A DNA stretch of 64,000 bases, taken from NCBI RefSeq assembly GCF_021725675.1, contig NZ_JAKJPO010000001.1, positions 434,001-498,000 of the forward strand. Direction: 5' to 3'. This DNA is from Marilutibacter chinensis (GTDB lineage: Bacteria > Pseudomonadota > Gammaproteobacteria > Xanthomonadales > Xanthomonadaceae). The notes below the pieces were generated by a model that was not told the DNA's origin, ran no database searches, and worked only from the letters and a program-made list of their open reading frames with translations. This document shows positions 34,517 to 43,137 of this stretch, one piece after another; position 1 is the first letter of the stretch; each line of letters opens with the position of its first letter. The position numbers and the translations under genes were made by a program.

Positions 34517-35092
34517 CTAGTTTTTCGCGTTTCCCGCATCTTCCTTCAGGGTCGGCCAGGCGGCACGCAGATAGGCCAGCCCGGACCACAGCGTCAGCAG
34601 CGCGGCAGCGGCAAGCAGCCACTCGCCGATCACGAATACAGGCAGGCCGATGAACGGTTCCTGGTACAGCAGGCAGACCAGCGCGACCATCTGCACGATC
34701 GTCTTGACCTTGCCGATCGTGGCGACCTTGACCCTCGCGCGCTGGCCCAGTTCGGCCATCCACTCGCGCAATGCGGACACCGCGATCTCACGGCCGATGA
34801 TCACCGCCGCCCACAGCGTCATCCAGACCGTCGGATGCTTCTGCACGGTCAGCATCAGTGCGATCGCGACCATCAGCTTGTCGGCGACCGGATCGAGGAA
34901 CGCGCCGAACGCCGAGTGCTGGTCGTAGCGGCGGGCGATCCAGCCGTCCAGCCAGTCGGTGATCGAGGCCAGGGCGAAGATGAACGCGGCGGCGAAGTTG
35001 GTCCATTTGAACGGCAGGTAGAACACCAGCACCAGTACCGGGATCAGCAGGATCCGCAGCAGGGTCAGGAGGGTTGGTACCGTCAACTTCAT
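34517..35092 (-). CDS. pgsA: CDP-diacylglycerol--glycerol-3-phosphate 3-phosphatidyltransferase
   Basis: The product is 191 residues with four to five membrane helices. It makes phosphatidylglycerophosphate, the committed step to phosphatidylglycerol. The CDP-alcohol phosphotransferase motif is complete: DWLDGWIARRYDQHSAFGAF followed by LDPVADK, with all four Asp and the DG...AR pattern. Its ATG overlaps the uvrC stop codon by 4 bases, so the two are translationally coupled; the uvrC-pgsA-tRNA order is conserved in gammaproteobacteria. Confidence 0.96.
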   Translation of the reverse strand: MKLTVPTLLTLLRILLIPVLVLVFYLPFKWTNFAAAFIFALASITDWLDGWIARRYDQHSAFGAFLDPVADKLMVAIALMLTVQKHPTVWMTLWAAVIIGREIAVSALREWMAELGQRARVKVATIGKVKTIVQMVALVCLLYQEPFIGLPVFVIGEWLLAAAALLTLWSGLAYLRAAWPTLKEDAGNAKN

Positions 35093-36969
35093 GCAGTGCT
35101 CCGCGGGGGTGGGCGGTCGTCGTTGGGGGTGTCGAGCCCGTGCAGGGTCGCATAGATGCGCTCGGCCAGCGCCACGTTTACCCCCTCGACCCGCGCGATC
35201 TCCTCGACCCCGGCGGCCTTGAGACCACCCAGGCCGCCGAAATGCCGCAACAGATTAGCGCGCCGGCGCGGCCCGATGCCGGCGATGTCCTCCAGCCGGC
35301 TGCTGCCGCGGGCCTTCTGGCGGCGGCCGCGATGGCCGGTGATCGCAAAGCGGTGCGCTTCGTCGCGGACCTGCTGGATCAGCTGCAGCGCCGGCGACTC
35401 GGCGCCCGGACGCACGGCGCGCCCGTCCGGCAACAACAGCTCCTCATCGCCCGGTCGCCGTGCCGGCCCCTTGGCGACGCCGACCAGGACCACGCCCTGC
35501 ACGCCGAGCTCGTCGAGCGCCTCGCGCGCCTGCGCCACCTGTCCTGCCCCGCCGTCGATCAGCAGCACGTCCGGCAACACGCCGTTCTCGTCCATCGCGC
35601 GCCGGAAGCGGCGGCCGATCGCCTGGTTCATCGCGGCGTAGTCGTCGCCCGGCTCGATGCCGGCGATGTTGTAGCGCCGGTACTGGCCGCGTACCGGCCC
35701 CTCGGCGTCGAACACCACGCACGAGGCGACGGTCGCTTCTCCCATCGTGTGGCTGATGTCGAAGCATTCGATCCGCGCGGCCGGCTCGGCCAGGCCCAGC
35801 AGGGCCTGCAATGCCTCGCTGCGGGCCTTCTGCGCCGCATGGCCGGTGCGTTCGGTGGCCAGCGCCAGCTCCGCGTTGCGACGGGCCAGGTCGAGATAAC
35901 CGGCCCGCTCGCCGCGGACATTGCTGCGGATCTGCACCTTGCGGCCGTCGGCGCTGGTGGACAGCGCATGCTCGATCAGCTCACGGTCTGGAATGTCGCG
36001 GTCGAGGATGATCTCGCGCGGCGCCACCTGCTCGCCGTAGTACTGCGACACGAACGCCGCCAGCACCTCCTCGGCGCTGTCGCTGCCGTTGGTCTTCGGA
36101 AAGAAGGCGCGGGTACCGAGATTGCGGCCGTCGCGGAACGCCAGCAGCAGCACGCAGGCGGCGGCGTCGCGCATCGCCACCGCGAGCACGTCGAGGTCGG
36201 CAGCGCGGCCGTCGACGTACTGGCGCGCCTGCAGGGTGCGGATGGAACCGATCAGGTCGCGCAGGCGCGCGGCCTGTTCGAATTCCAGACGCGCGCTGGC
36301 CGCCTCCATCAGCTCGCCGAGCTCGCCTGTCAGCTCGTCGCTGCGGCCTTCCAGCAGCATCGTCGCCCGGCGCAGGCTTTCTGCGTACTCGCCAGCCTCT
36401 ACCAGACCCACGCAGGGCGCGCTGCAGCGGCCGATCTGGTACTGCAGGCAGGGCCGCGACCGGTTGCGGAAGACGCTGTCCTCGCAACTGCGCAGGCGGA
36501 ACAGCTTGTGGATCAGGTTCAGGGTCTCCCGAACCGCTCCGACGCTCGGGTACGGGCCGAAGTAGCGTCCCGGAATCGAACGCGCGCCGCGGTGCATCGC
36601 GATCCGCGGCCACGCCTCCTGGGTCATCAGCACGTAGGGATAGCTCTTGTCGTCGCGCAGCAGCACGTTGTAGCGCGGTCGCAGCGACTTGATCAGCTGG
36701 TTCTCCAGGATCAGCGCCTCGGCCTCGGTGCGGGTGACCGTGACCTCCATCCGCGCGACCTGCGACAGCATCGACGCGATCCGCGGCGACTTCGGCGAGG
36801 CGTTGAAGTAGCTGGCGACGCGCTTCTTCAGCGCGCCGGCCTTGCCGACATAGAGCACGCTGTCGTCGGCCGCGATCATCCGGTACACGCCCGGCGCAGT
36901 GCTCAACAGGCGAACGAAGGCCTTGCCGTCGAAGGATTCGGACGTGGTGGCGGGCTTCGCGTCTGGCAT
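35089..36969 (-). CDS. uvrC: UvrABC excinuclease subunit C
   Basis: The product is 626 residues, normal for UvrC. The N-terminal GIY-YIG nuclease (GVYRMIAADDSVLYVGKAG) makes the 3' incision, a UVR motif near residue 205 contacts UvrB, and the RNase H-like C-terminal domain (VLLIDGGAGQVAQA) makes the 5' incision. The protein ends with two helix-hairpin-helix motifs (LEDIAGIGPRRRANLLRHFG). It serves nucleotide excision repair. It heads the uvrC-pgsA pair, with 124 bases to the next minus-strand gene upstream. Confidence 0.97.
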   Translation of the reverse strand: MPDAKPATTSESFDGKAFVRLLSTAPGVYRMIAADDSVLYVGKAGALKKRVASYFNASPKSPRIASMLSQVARMEVTVTRTEAEALILENQLIKSLRPRYNVLLRDDKSYPYVLMTQEAWPRIAMHRGARSIPGRYFGPYPSVGAVRETLNLIHKLFRLRSCEDSVFRNRSRPCLQYQIGRCSAPCVGLVEAGEYAESLRRATMLLEGRSDELTGELGELMEAASARLEFEQAARLRDLIGSIRTLQARQYVDGRAADLDVLAVAMRDAAACVLLLAFRDGRNLGTRAFFPKTNGSDSAEEVLAAFVSQYYGEQVAPREIILDRDIPDRELIEHALSTSADGRKVQIRSNVRGERAGYLDLARRNAELALATERTGHAAQKARSEALQALLGLAEPAARIECFDISHTMGEATVASCVVFDAEGPVRGQYRRYNIAGIEPGDDYAAMNQAIGRRFRRAMDENGVLPDVLLIDGGAGQVAQAREALDELGVQGVVLVGVAKGPARRPGDEELLLPDGRAVRPGAESPALQLIQQVRDEAHRFAITGHRGRRQKARGSSRLEDIAGIGPRRRANLLRHFGGLGGLKAAGVEEIARVEGVNVALAERIYATLHGLDTPNDDRPPPRSTA

Positions 36970-37093
36970 GGCGGCGATTATCCCGTACCCGCGCGGCCCG
37001 GGGCGACCGGGTCGGCAGAGGGAGATTCAGGGACGGCGCTCGCGGATGAACACGGACAGACCGCTGAGGCGCGCTATCGGCGTCTGTCGGCGG

Positions 37094-37597
37094 TCATCCG
37101 TGCCCCGGCCGGCTCTGCTCCCCGGCCGTCGCCAGGCGCGCGATCACGCCGGCGGCCGCCGCATCCAGCAAGCGGTAGACGTGCTCGAACTGCGCCGGGC
37201 CGCCGGTGTACGGATCGGGAATCTCGGTGACGCCGGGCACCCCCGCCCACTCCAGCAACAGCGCCGAGCGCGCCCGCGCACCCTCCGGAGCACGCGCACG
37301 GACATCGCGCAGGTTGCCGCGGTCCGCGCACAGCAGCCAGTCGAAATCGTGATGGTCGCCGCCGCGGAGCTGGCGCGCGCGCAGCTGTGCGATGTCGATG
37401 CCGTACTCGCGCGCCTTCGCGATCGCTCGCCGGTCAGGAGGATCGCCGACATGCCAGTCGCCGGTACCGGCTGAATCGAGCTCGACCCGACCGGCCAGCG
37501 GCGAGGCCGCGATCCGCGCCCGCAGCACCCCCTCGGCCAACGGCGAGCGGCAGATGTTGCCCAGGCAGACGACCAGCAGGCGAATCGGTTCAGCCAT
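37094..37597 (-). CDS. Low-molecular-weight protein-tyrosine phosphatase
   Basis: The product is 167 residues. The catalytic loop CLGNICRSP holds Cys11 and Arg17, and the general acid Asp lies in [16 protein letters not shown], both diagnostic. The conserved [18 protein letters not shown] follows. Such enzymes in Gram-negative bacteria often control tyrosine kinases of exopolysaccharide export, but no such kinase is here. Its ATG overlaps the kdsB stop codon by 8 bases, so it is the last gene of the exbB-to-phosphatase unit. Confidence 0.93.
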   Translation of the reverse strand: MAEPIRLLVVCLGNICRSPLAEGVLRARIAASPLAGRVELDSAGTGDWHVGDPPDRRAIAKAREYGIDIAQLRARQLRGGDHHDFDWLLCADRGNLRDVRARAPEGARARSALLLEWAGVPGVTEIPDPYTGGPAQFEHVYRLLDAAAAGVIARLATAGEQSRPGHG

Positions 37598-38357
37598 GGC
37601 CGCCCGCCAGCCGCGCCTCGGCCCGGGCCAGGTCCTCGGGCGTATCGACGCCCGGCGGGAACGGTTCGGGGGTACGCGCGACGGCGATCCGGAAGCCGGC
37701 CTCCAGCGCGCGCAACTGCTCCAGCGACTCGATCCGCTCCAGCCGCCCCGGCGGCATCTGTGCGAATCGCTTCAGGAACCCGGCCCGATAGCCGTAGATG
37801 CCGATGTGGCGCAGCCAGTGACCGCCGTCCGGCAACCGGCCGCGGTCGTGCTGGAACGCGTCCCGCGGCCACGGCAACGGCGCCCGGCTGAAGTACAACG
37901 CGTCGCCACTGGCGGCCTGCACCAGCTTCACCGTGTTGGGATCGAACAGGGCTTCGACATCCTCGACCGGCGTGGCCAGGGTCGCCATTTCCGCGCCGCT
38001 GTCGCGCAGCAACGCCGCCACCGCCCTGATGCCCGCTGCCGGTGCGAACGGCTCGTCGCCCTGCAGGTTCACCACCACGGTGTCGTCGGCCCAGCCGGCG
38101 ATGCGCGCGCACTCGGCCAGGCGGTCGGTACCGGACGCATGCCCGCGGGCGGTCATCGCGACCCGTACCCCGGCCCCGTCCAGCGCCGCGGCGATGCGCG
38201 CGTCGTCGGCGGCGACCCATACCTCGCGCGCACCGGCGGCGAGCGCGCGGCGGGCGACATGCAGCACCAGCGGCTCGCCGGCCAGCAGCCGCAACGGCTT
38301 GCCGGGCAGCCGCGAAGCGTCGTGGCGGGCGGGAATGGCGACGACGAAATCGGACAT
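37590..38357 (-). CDS. kdsB: 3-deoxy-manno-octulosonate cytidylyltransferase (CMP-KDO synthetase)
   Basis: The product is 255 residues from the ATG at 38357. It activates KDO with CTP for the lipopolysaccharide core. The nucleotide loop is [20 protein letters not shown], with later [11 protein letters not shown] and [15 protein letters not shown], as in all KdsB proteins. It begins 5 bases after the unknown exported gene and overlaps the phosphatase gene by 8 bases; lpxK and msbA of the same pathway lie just upstream. Confidence 0.96.
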   Translation of the reverse strand: MSDFVVAIPARHDASRLPGKPLRLLAGEPLVLHVARRALAAGAREVWVAADDARIAAALDGAGVRVAMTARGHASGTDRLAECARIAGWADDTVVVNLQGDEPFAPAAGIRAVAALLRDSGAEMATLATPVEDVEALFDPNTVKLVQAASGDALYFSRAPLPWPRDAFQHDRGRLPDGGHWLRHIGIYGYRAGFLKRFAQMPPGRLERIESLEQLRALEAGFRIAVARTPEPFPPGVDTPEDLARAEARLAGGHG

Positions 38358-38362
38358 GCCTT

Positions 38363-38977
38363 TCAGCGCCCCCCGTCCTGCGGCCCCTTCGCCCCGGCCC
38401 CAGAGGCCATCGTTGCCTTGATCGCCTCCGCCATGCCGTCGACTTCTCCGGACAGCAGCATGCCCCAGCCGTTCCCATGGGGCCTGATGCTGACGACCTC
38501 CAGCTTGGTCAGCGTGAGCCCGCCAGCCTCGACCGTCCCGCGGGCGACGAAGTGATGGACCTCGCCTTCCTGCACCGAGCCCAGCGGAACGAAGTCGGTG
38601 ATCCTGATGCCGCCCTTGCCCGGCAATCCGGTCGTCGCCTGCTTCTCGACGAACCGCAGGAAGCTGCGCATGAAACGGTCCGCGGGCATTGCCGCGACCG
38701 TTCCTGCGTCGGCCTTGCCGCCGAACAGCATCTTCGCCAGGGCATTCGCCTCCGTCCTGGGCATGGCCCCGAACACGGGCGCCAGCATCGCCCGGAAGCG
38801 CTCGGCCTCTTCCGGATGGACGAAGTCGGCGGTCACGCCCACGCCGTCCTCGCGCACCGCTTCGACATAGCGCTGCATGAAGGCCTCGGGCGTCTCCGCG
38901 GCGGCCGGGGCGGACAAGAGCCCCGCGACAAGCCCCAGGATCAGCACCGACAGCAGGTGCTTGCATGTCGACATCAT
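38363..38977 (-). CDS. Exported protein of unknown function inside the lpxK-kdsB operon
   Basis: The product is 204 residues; two ATG codons stand in tandem at 38977 and 38974, and the first overlaps the lpxK stop by 4 bases. A signal peptide ends near residue 27 ([13 protein letters not shown]). The mature part begins with a helix ([20 protein letters not shown]) and ends in a beta-rich region ([20 protein letters not shown]). I recognise no family; its size and fold resemble periplasmic proteins of the DUF2059 or nuclear-transport-factor-like kind only loosely. Its place between two LPS genes with coupled translation suggests an envelope role. Confidence 0.78.
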   Translation of the reverse strand: MMSTCKHLLSVLILGLVAGLLSAPAAAETPEAFMQRYVEAVREDGVGVTADFVHPEEAERFRAMLAPVFGAMPRTEANALAKMLFGGKADAGTVAAMPADRFMRSFLRFVEKQATTGLPGKGGIRITDFVPLGSVQEGEVHHFVARGTVEAGGLTLTKLEVVSIRPHGNGWGMLLSGEVDGMAEAIKATMASGAGAKGPQDGGR

Positions 38978-40023
38978 CGGATTCGCTCCTCGTTACCGCA
39001 CGAATGCCCTCCCCGGGCGCCAATCCGGTCCAGCAAGGCCACCCAGAACCCCTCGGGCAGCTCCGCGCTCACCGGCACGCTGAAATGCAGCCCGGTACGG
39101 AAGGCCGTGCACTTCACCGCGTCCTTCTCGGTCATCAGCACCGGCAGCCGGCTGCCGAACTCGAAATCGGCTTCGCTGTAGGCGTGGTGGTCCGGGAACG
39201 CATGCGGCACCACCGCGATCCCGAGCCCGCGCAGCATCGCGAAGAAACGTTCGGGATCGCCGATGCCCGCGACCGCGTGCACGCGCTGTCCGGCGAATGC
39301 GGACAGCGGCCTCGGGCGGCCTCCCAGCAGCGGGATCGCCTCGCCGCAGCGCAGGCGCATCGGCCACTCGCCGAACCCGGCGCCCCCGCCCGCCTCCCGG
39401 TCCTCGCCGAGATTGAGGACGCGGAAGTCGCATCCGGCGCCGCGCTCGACCGGTTCGCGCAACGGCCCGGCCGGCAGCAGGCGGCCGTTGCCGTAGCGGC
39501 GGCGGCCGTCGATCACCTCGATCTCGATGTCTCGCGCCAGCCGGTAGTGCTGCAGGCCGTCGTCGCAGATCACGATGTCGCAGCCGGCCTCGACCAGAGC
39601 GCGAGCTGCGGCGACGCGGTCGCGATCGACCCGGACCTTCGCGCCGGTACGGGCGGCGATCAGCACCGGCTCGTCACCGCCCAGCTCGGGATCGGTATCG
39701 GCATCGACCCAGCGCGCCTGGCCGGCATCGTCGCGGCCATAGCCGCGGCTGGCCACGCCGGGCGTGAAGCCCTGTTCGCGCAGCCGGTCGACGAGGGCGA
39801 TGGTCAACGGGGTCTTGCCGGATCCGCCGACGGTGATGTTGCCGACCACGACCACCGGCACGCCCGGATGGCGACTGCGGCGCCCGTCGCGGTACAGCCT
39901 CCGCCGCAGCGCGACCACGCCGCCGTACAGCCCCGCCAGCAGGCGCGCGTGCAGCGGCACCGGCGCCTGTTCGTACCAGTACCGGGGCATCTGCCCGGTC
40001 GCCCGCGACGGCTTCGCGCTCAT
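38974..40023 (-). CDS. lpxK: Tetraacyldisaccharide 4'-kinase
   Basis: The product is 349 residues. It phosphorylates the lipid A precursor at the inner membrane using ATP. The Walker A loop is [28 protein letters not shown] carries the catalytic Asp, and [11 protein letters not shown] is the conserved end. It overlaps msbA by 4 bases, so the kinase and the flippase of lipid A are made from one message. Confidence 0.97.
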   Translation of the reverse strand: MSAKPSRATGQMPRYWYEQAPVPLHARLLAGLYGGVVALRRRLYRDGRRSRHPGVPVVVVGNITVGGSGKTPLTIALVDRLREQGFTPGVASRGYGRDDAGQARWVDADTDPELGGDEPVLIAARTGAKVRVDRDRVAAARALVEAGCDIVICDDGLQHYRLARDIEIEVIDGRRRYGNGRLLPAGPLREPVERGAGCDFRVLNLGEDREAGGGAGFGEWPMRLRCGEAIPLLGGRPRPLSAFAGQRVHAVAGIGDPERFFAMLRGLGIAVVPHAFPDHHAYSEADFEFGSRLPVLMTEKDAVKCTAFRTGLHFSVPVSAELPEGFWVALLDRIGARGGHSCGNEERIR

Positions 40024-41768
40024 GGCGCCTCGCGGAACTGGAGGCGGTGCAGGTGCGCGTACAGTCCGTCCGCGGCGATCAGCTCGGCATGGGTGCCGCG
40101 CTCGACGATGCGGCCCTCGTCCATCACCAGCACCTGGTCGGCGTGCTCGATCGTCGCCAGCCGGTGCGCGATCACCAGGGTCGTGCGGTTCGGCATCAGG
40201 TGGTCGAGCGCGTCCTGCACCAGCCGTTCGGATTCGGCGTCGAGCGCGGCGGTCGCCTCGTCGAGGATCAGCACCGGCGCATCCTTCAGCATCGCGCGGG
40301 CGATCGCCAGACGCTGGCGCTGCCCACCCGAAAGCCTGCCGCCCTTGTTGCCGATGCCGGTATCGGCGCCGTCGGGCAGTTTCTCGACGAACTCCATCGC
40401 ATTGGCGCCGCGGATCGCCGCCTCGAGCTGCGCGGGCGTCATCCGCTGCAGCTCGCCATAGGCGACGTTGGCAGCGACGGATCCGTCGAACAGCATCACC
40501 TGCTGGCCGACCAGGGCGATGTTGCGACGCAGGTCCCGCAGCCGGTATTCCTGCAGCGGATGACCGTCGAGCAGGATCTCGCCGGCTTCCGGATCGTAGA
40601 AACGCGGTATCAGCTTGACCAGGCTCGACTTGCCGCTGCCGGAGCGGCCGACGATCGCGGTGACCGTGCCGGGACGTGCGATGAAATCGACGTCGGCCAG
40701 CGCCGGCGTGGATTGTCCGGGATAGCGGGCGGTGACGCCGCGGAACTCGAGCACGCCCCCGGCGCGGGCGAGCGGACGGGTACCGGTGTCGGGTTCGTCG
40801 TCTGCGTCGAGCACGCTGAACAGGCGCTCGGCCGAGGCCACGCCACGCTGCAGCATGCCCTGCACATTGGTCAGCTGCTTGAGCGCCGGAATGATCGCCA
40901 TCATCGCGATCATCAGGGCGACGAAGCCGCCCGCGCTCAGACGTCCCGCGGCGGCCTCACGGCCGGCGAAGAACAGCAGCAGGGCCAATCCGACCGACCC
41001 CATCAGCTGCACCATCGCCGAGGAAATGCTGCGGGTCGACTCGACCTTGACGCTCAGGCGGCGGTGGTGGTCGGCCTGGGCGGCATAACGCTCCAGCTCG
41101 ACGTCCTGGGCGCCGTAGACCTTGACCTCCTGCTGGTTCGACAAGGCCTGGTCGGCCGACTGCATCAGCTGGCCGCCGCTCTCCTGGATCCGATGGCTGA
41201 TCCGCCGGTAGCGCTTTCCGACCCGATCCATCACCCAGGCCAGCGGCGGCGCCATGACCAGGATCGCGATGGTGACCTGCCAGCTGGTCCACAGCATGAC
41301 CACCAGGCTGGCGATCACCTGGAACGACTGCTGCAGCATGACCTTGAGCGCGTCGACCGCGGCCTGGGCGACCTGGTCGCTGTCCGAACCCAGTCGCACC
41401 AGCATCGACGGCACCGGTTCGCTGTCGAAACGCTGTCCCGGCAGATGCAGGTACTTGCCGAGCACCCTGACCCGCAGGTCGCGGGCGATGCCGCGGCCGG
41501 CGCGTGCCATGCCGATGTCGCTGACGTAGCCGGCGATGCCGCGCAGGACGAACAGGCCGACGATGATCAGCGGCAGCCAGATCTTGAGCCGGGAGCCCTG
41601 GTTGATGAAGGTCTCGTTGACCACCGGCTCCATCAGCTTGGTGAACGCGCCACCGGCCGCTGCTTCGATCAGCATGCCGACCAGCGCCAGCAGCAGCAGC
41701 GGTCGATAGGGCTGCGCGAAGGCCAGCAGTCGCCGGTAGGTCTGCCAGGCCCCTGCCGAGCCGGTCAT
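40020..41768 (-). CDS. msbA: Lipid A export ABC transporter (flippase) MsbA
   Basis: The product is 582 residues, a half-transporter. Residues 15-320 hold six membrane helices. The ATPase domain has Walker [19 protein letters not shown]-loop [11 protein letters not shown], signature [17 protein letters not shown] and Walker [16 protein letters not shown]. It flips lipid A-core across the inner membrane. Overlaps of 4 bases with exbD upstream and lpxK downstream mark a tight operon. Confidence 0.97.
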   Translation of the reverse strand: MTGSAGAWQTYRRLLAFAQPYRPLLLLALVGMLIEAAAGGAFTKLMEPVVNETFINQGSRLKIWLPLIIVGLFVLRGIAGYVSDIGMARAGRGIARDLRVRVLGKYLHLPGQRFDSEPVPSMLVRLGSDSDQVAQAAVDALKVMLQQSFQVIASLVVMLWTSWQVTIAILVMAPPLAWVMDRVGKRYRRISHRIQESGGQLMQSADQALSNQQEVKVYGAQDVELERYAAQADHHRRLSVKVESTRSISSAMVQLMGSVGLALLLFFAGREAAAGRLSAGGFVALMIAMMAIIPALKQLTNVQGMLQRGVASAERLFSVLDADDEPDTGTRPLARAGGVLEFRGVTARYPGQSTPALADVDFIARPGTVTAIVGRSGSGKSSLVKLIPRFYDPEAGEILLDGHPLQEYRLRDLRRNIALVGQQVMLFDGSVAANVAYGELQRMTPAQLEAAIRGANAMEFVEKLPDGADTGIGNKGGRLSGGQRQRLAIARAMLKDAPVLILDEATAALDAESERLVQDALDHLMPNRTTLVIAHRLATIEHADQVLVMDEGRIVERGTHAELIAADGLYAHLHRLQFREAP

Positions 41769-42226
41769 CGGGCGGCCCCGCCTCCACCCTCGGAGCCGAT
41801 CGGCGCGGCTCCGGCCGGCTGCGGCGCAGTCGCGATCATCACCCGCTTGAAGCCGAGCTGGCCCAGCGCATCGTAGGCGGTGACCACCGCCTGATGCGGC
41901 GTACGCGCATCGGCCCGCAACAGCACCGGACGCTCGCGGTCGCTGCCGGCGACTTCCGCCACGGTGGCCTTCAACGATTCGAGGTCGTCGCGGATCACCT
42001 CGTGGTCGTCGACGAAATAGCGGCCATCGGCGTTGACCAGCACGCTCAGGGCCTGGTCGGGTTCGGTCGGTTCGCCGCTGGCCTGCGGCAACTGCAGCTT
42101 GAGCACCGAACGCGAATCGAAGGTGGTGGTGACCACGAAGAAGATGATCAGCACCAGGATCACGTCGATCAGCGGGACCAGATTGATCTCCGGTTCGTCG
42201 AACGCGCGGTGGTCTTGGATCCGCAT
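41765..42226 (-). CDS. exbD: Biopolymer transport protein ExbD
   Basis: The product is 153 residues with one membrane helix at residues 14-36 (NLVPLIDVILVLIIFFVVTT). The essential proton-carrying Asp is D21. The periplasmic part (VNADGRYFVDDHEVIRDDLE) is typical. With ExbB it turns the proton gradient into work for TonB, or, beside msbA, perhaps for an envelope process. It lies 10 bases after exbB and overlaps msbA by 4. Confidence 0.95.
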   Translation of the reverse strand: MRIQDHRAFDEPEINLVPLIDVILVLIIFFVVTTTFDSRSVLKLQLPQASGEPTEPDQALSVLVNADGRYFVDDHEVIRDDLESLKATVAEVAGSDRERPVLLRADARTPHQAVVTAYDALGQLGFKRVMIATAPQPAGAAPIGSEGGGGAAR

Positions 42227-42236
42227 GGTCCCGGCC

Positions 42237-42896
42237 TCAGGCGGTCGCCGCGGCCGGCTGCGACGGACGGGCCGGCGCGGCGACGGGGGCCGTCCTTGCC
42301 GGGTCGAGGGTGTCGAGCAACTGGATCGCCTCGTGCTCCATCGCGACGATGTACTCGCCGATCCGGCCGCGGAACCAGCGGTGCATCATCAGCGCCGGGA
42401 TCGCGACGATCATGCCGGTTGCGGTGCAGACCAGTGCCTTGCCGATGCCTCCGGCCAGCTGGTTGACGTCGCCGATGCCCTGGTCGCCGATCACCAGGAA
42501 CATCTGGATCATGCCGACCACGGTGCCGAACAGGCCCAGCAGCGGACCGGCGGCCGCGATCGTGCCGAGGGTGTTGAGGTAGCGCTCCATCCGGTGCACC
42601 AGGTGGCGGCCGACGTCCTCGATCCGCTCGCGGACCTGGTCGCGCGAACGGTGACGCACGTCGAGCGCCGCCGCCAGCAGGGTTCCCAGCGGCGAAGTCT
42701 TGCGCAGGGACTCGATGTGGGCCGGGTCGAGCTTGCCGCGACCGGCCCAGGCCCGCACCTCGTTGCCCAGCCCGGGCGGCAGCACCGCGGTGCGGCGCAG
42801 GGTCCAGGCGCGTTCGACGATGATCGCCAACGCGACCAGCGACAGCAGCAACAGCGGGATCATCGGCCAACCGCCGGCCTTGACCAATTCGAGCAC
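42237..42896 (-). CDS. exbB: ExbB/TolQ-type proton channel protein
   Basis: The product is 219 residues. The GTG at 42896 is chosen as start because GGAGGT lies 6 bases before it and the first helix follows at once (MIPLLLLSLVALAIIVERAW); the frame is open 105 codons further without family likeness. Two later helices carry TLGTIAAAGPLLGLFGTVVG and AGGIGKALVCTATGMIVAIP, hallmarks of the MotA/TolQ/ExbB family. It heads exbB-exbD-msbA-lpxK-x-kdsB-phosphatase. No tonB is adjacent; the two TonB-C genes lie 33 kb away. Confidence 0.94.
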   Translation of the reverse strand: MLELVKAGGWPMIPLLLLSLVALAIIVERAWTLRRTAVLPPGLGNEVRAWAGRGKLDPAHIESLRKTSPLGTLLAAALDVRHRSRDQVRERIEDVGRHLVHRMERYLNTLGTIAAAGPLLGLFGTVVGMIQMFLVIGDQGIGDVNQLAGGIGKALVCTATGMIVAIPALMMHRWFRGRIGEYIVAMEHEAIQLLDTLDPARTAPVAAPARPSQPAAATA

Positions 42897-43137
42897 TCGC
42901 GAACCTCCGGCCGGAGCCGTATTCAATCCGGCCGATAGGATAGCCCAGCCCGCGGAATTCACGTCACCGCGCCCGCAGAGGGCCTCCCGCCACTGTGACC
43001 GGGTCGGCGAAGCGGAGAGGAGCCGGGGCACTCCCGAACGCGCCGCGGGGCGCGCATCGGCCGCGGACATTCCGCTGAACGCGCTTCCGGTGCCGCACGG
43101 CGCAGCCCCGCCCCGCCGTGCCCATTTCCCCTGCGGC

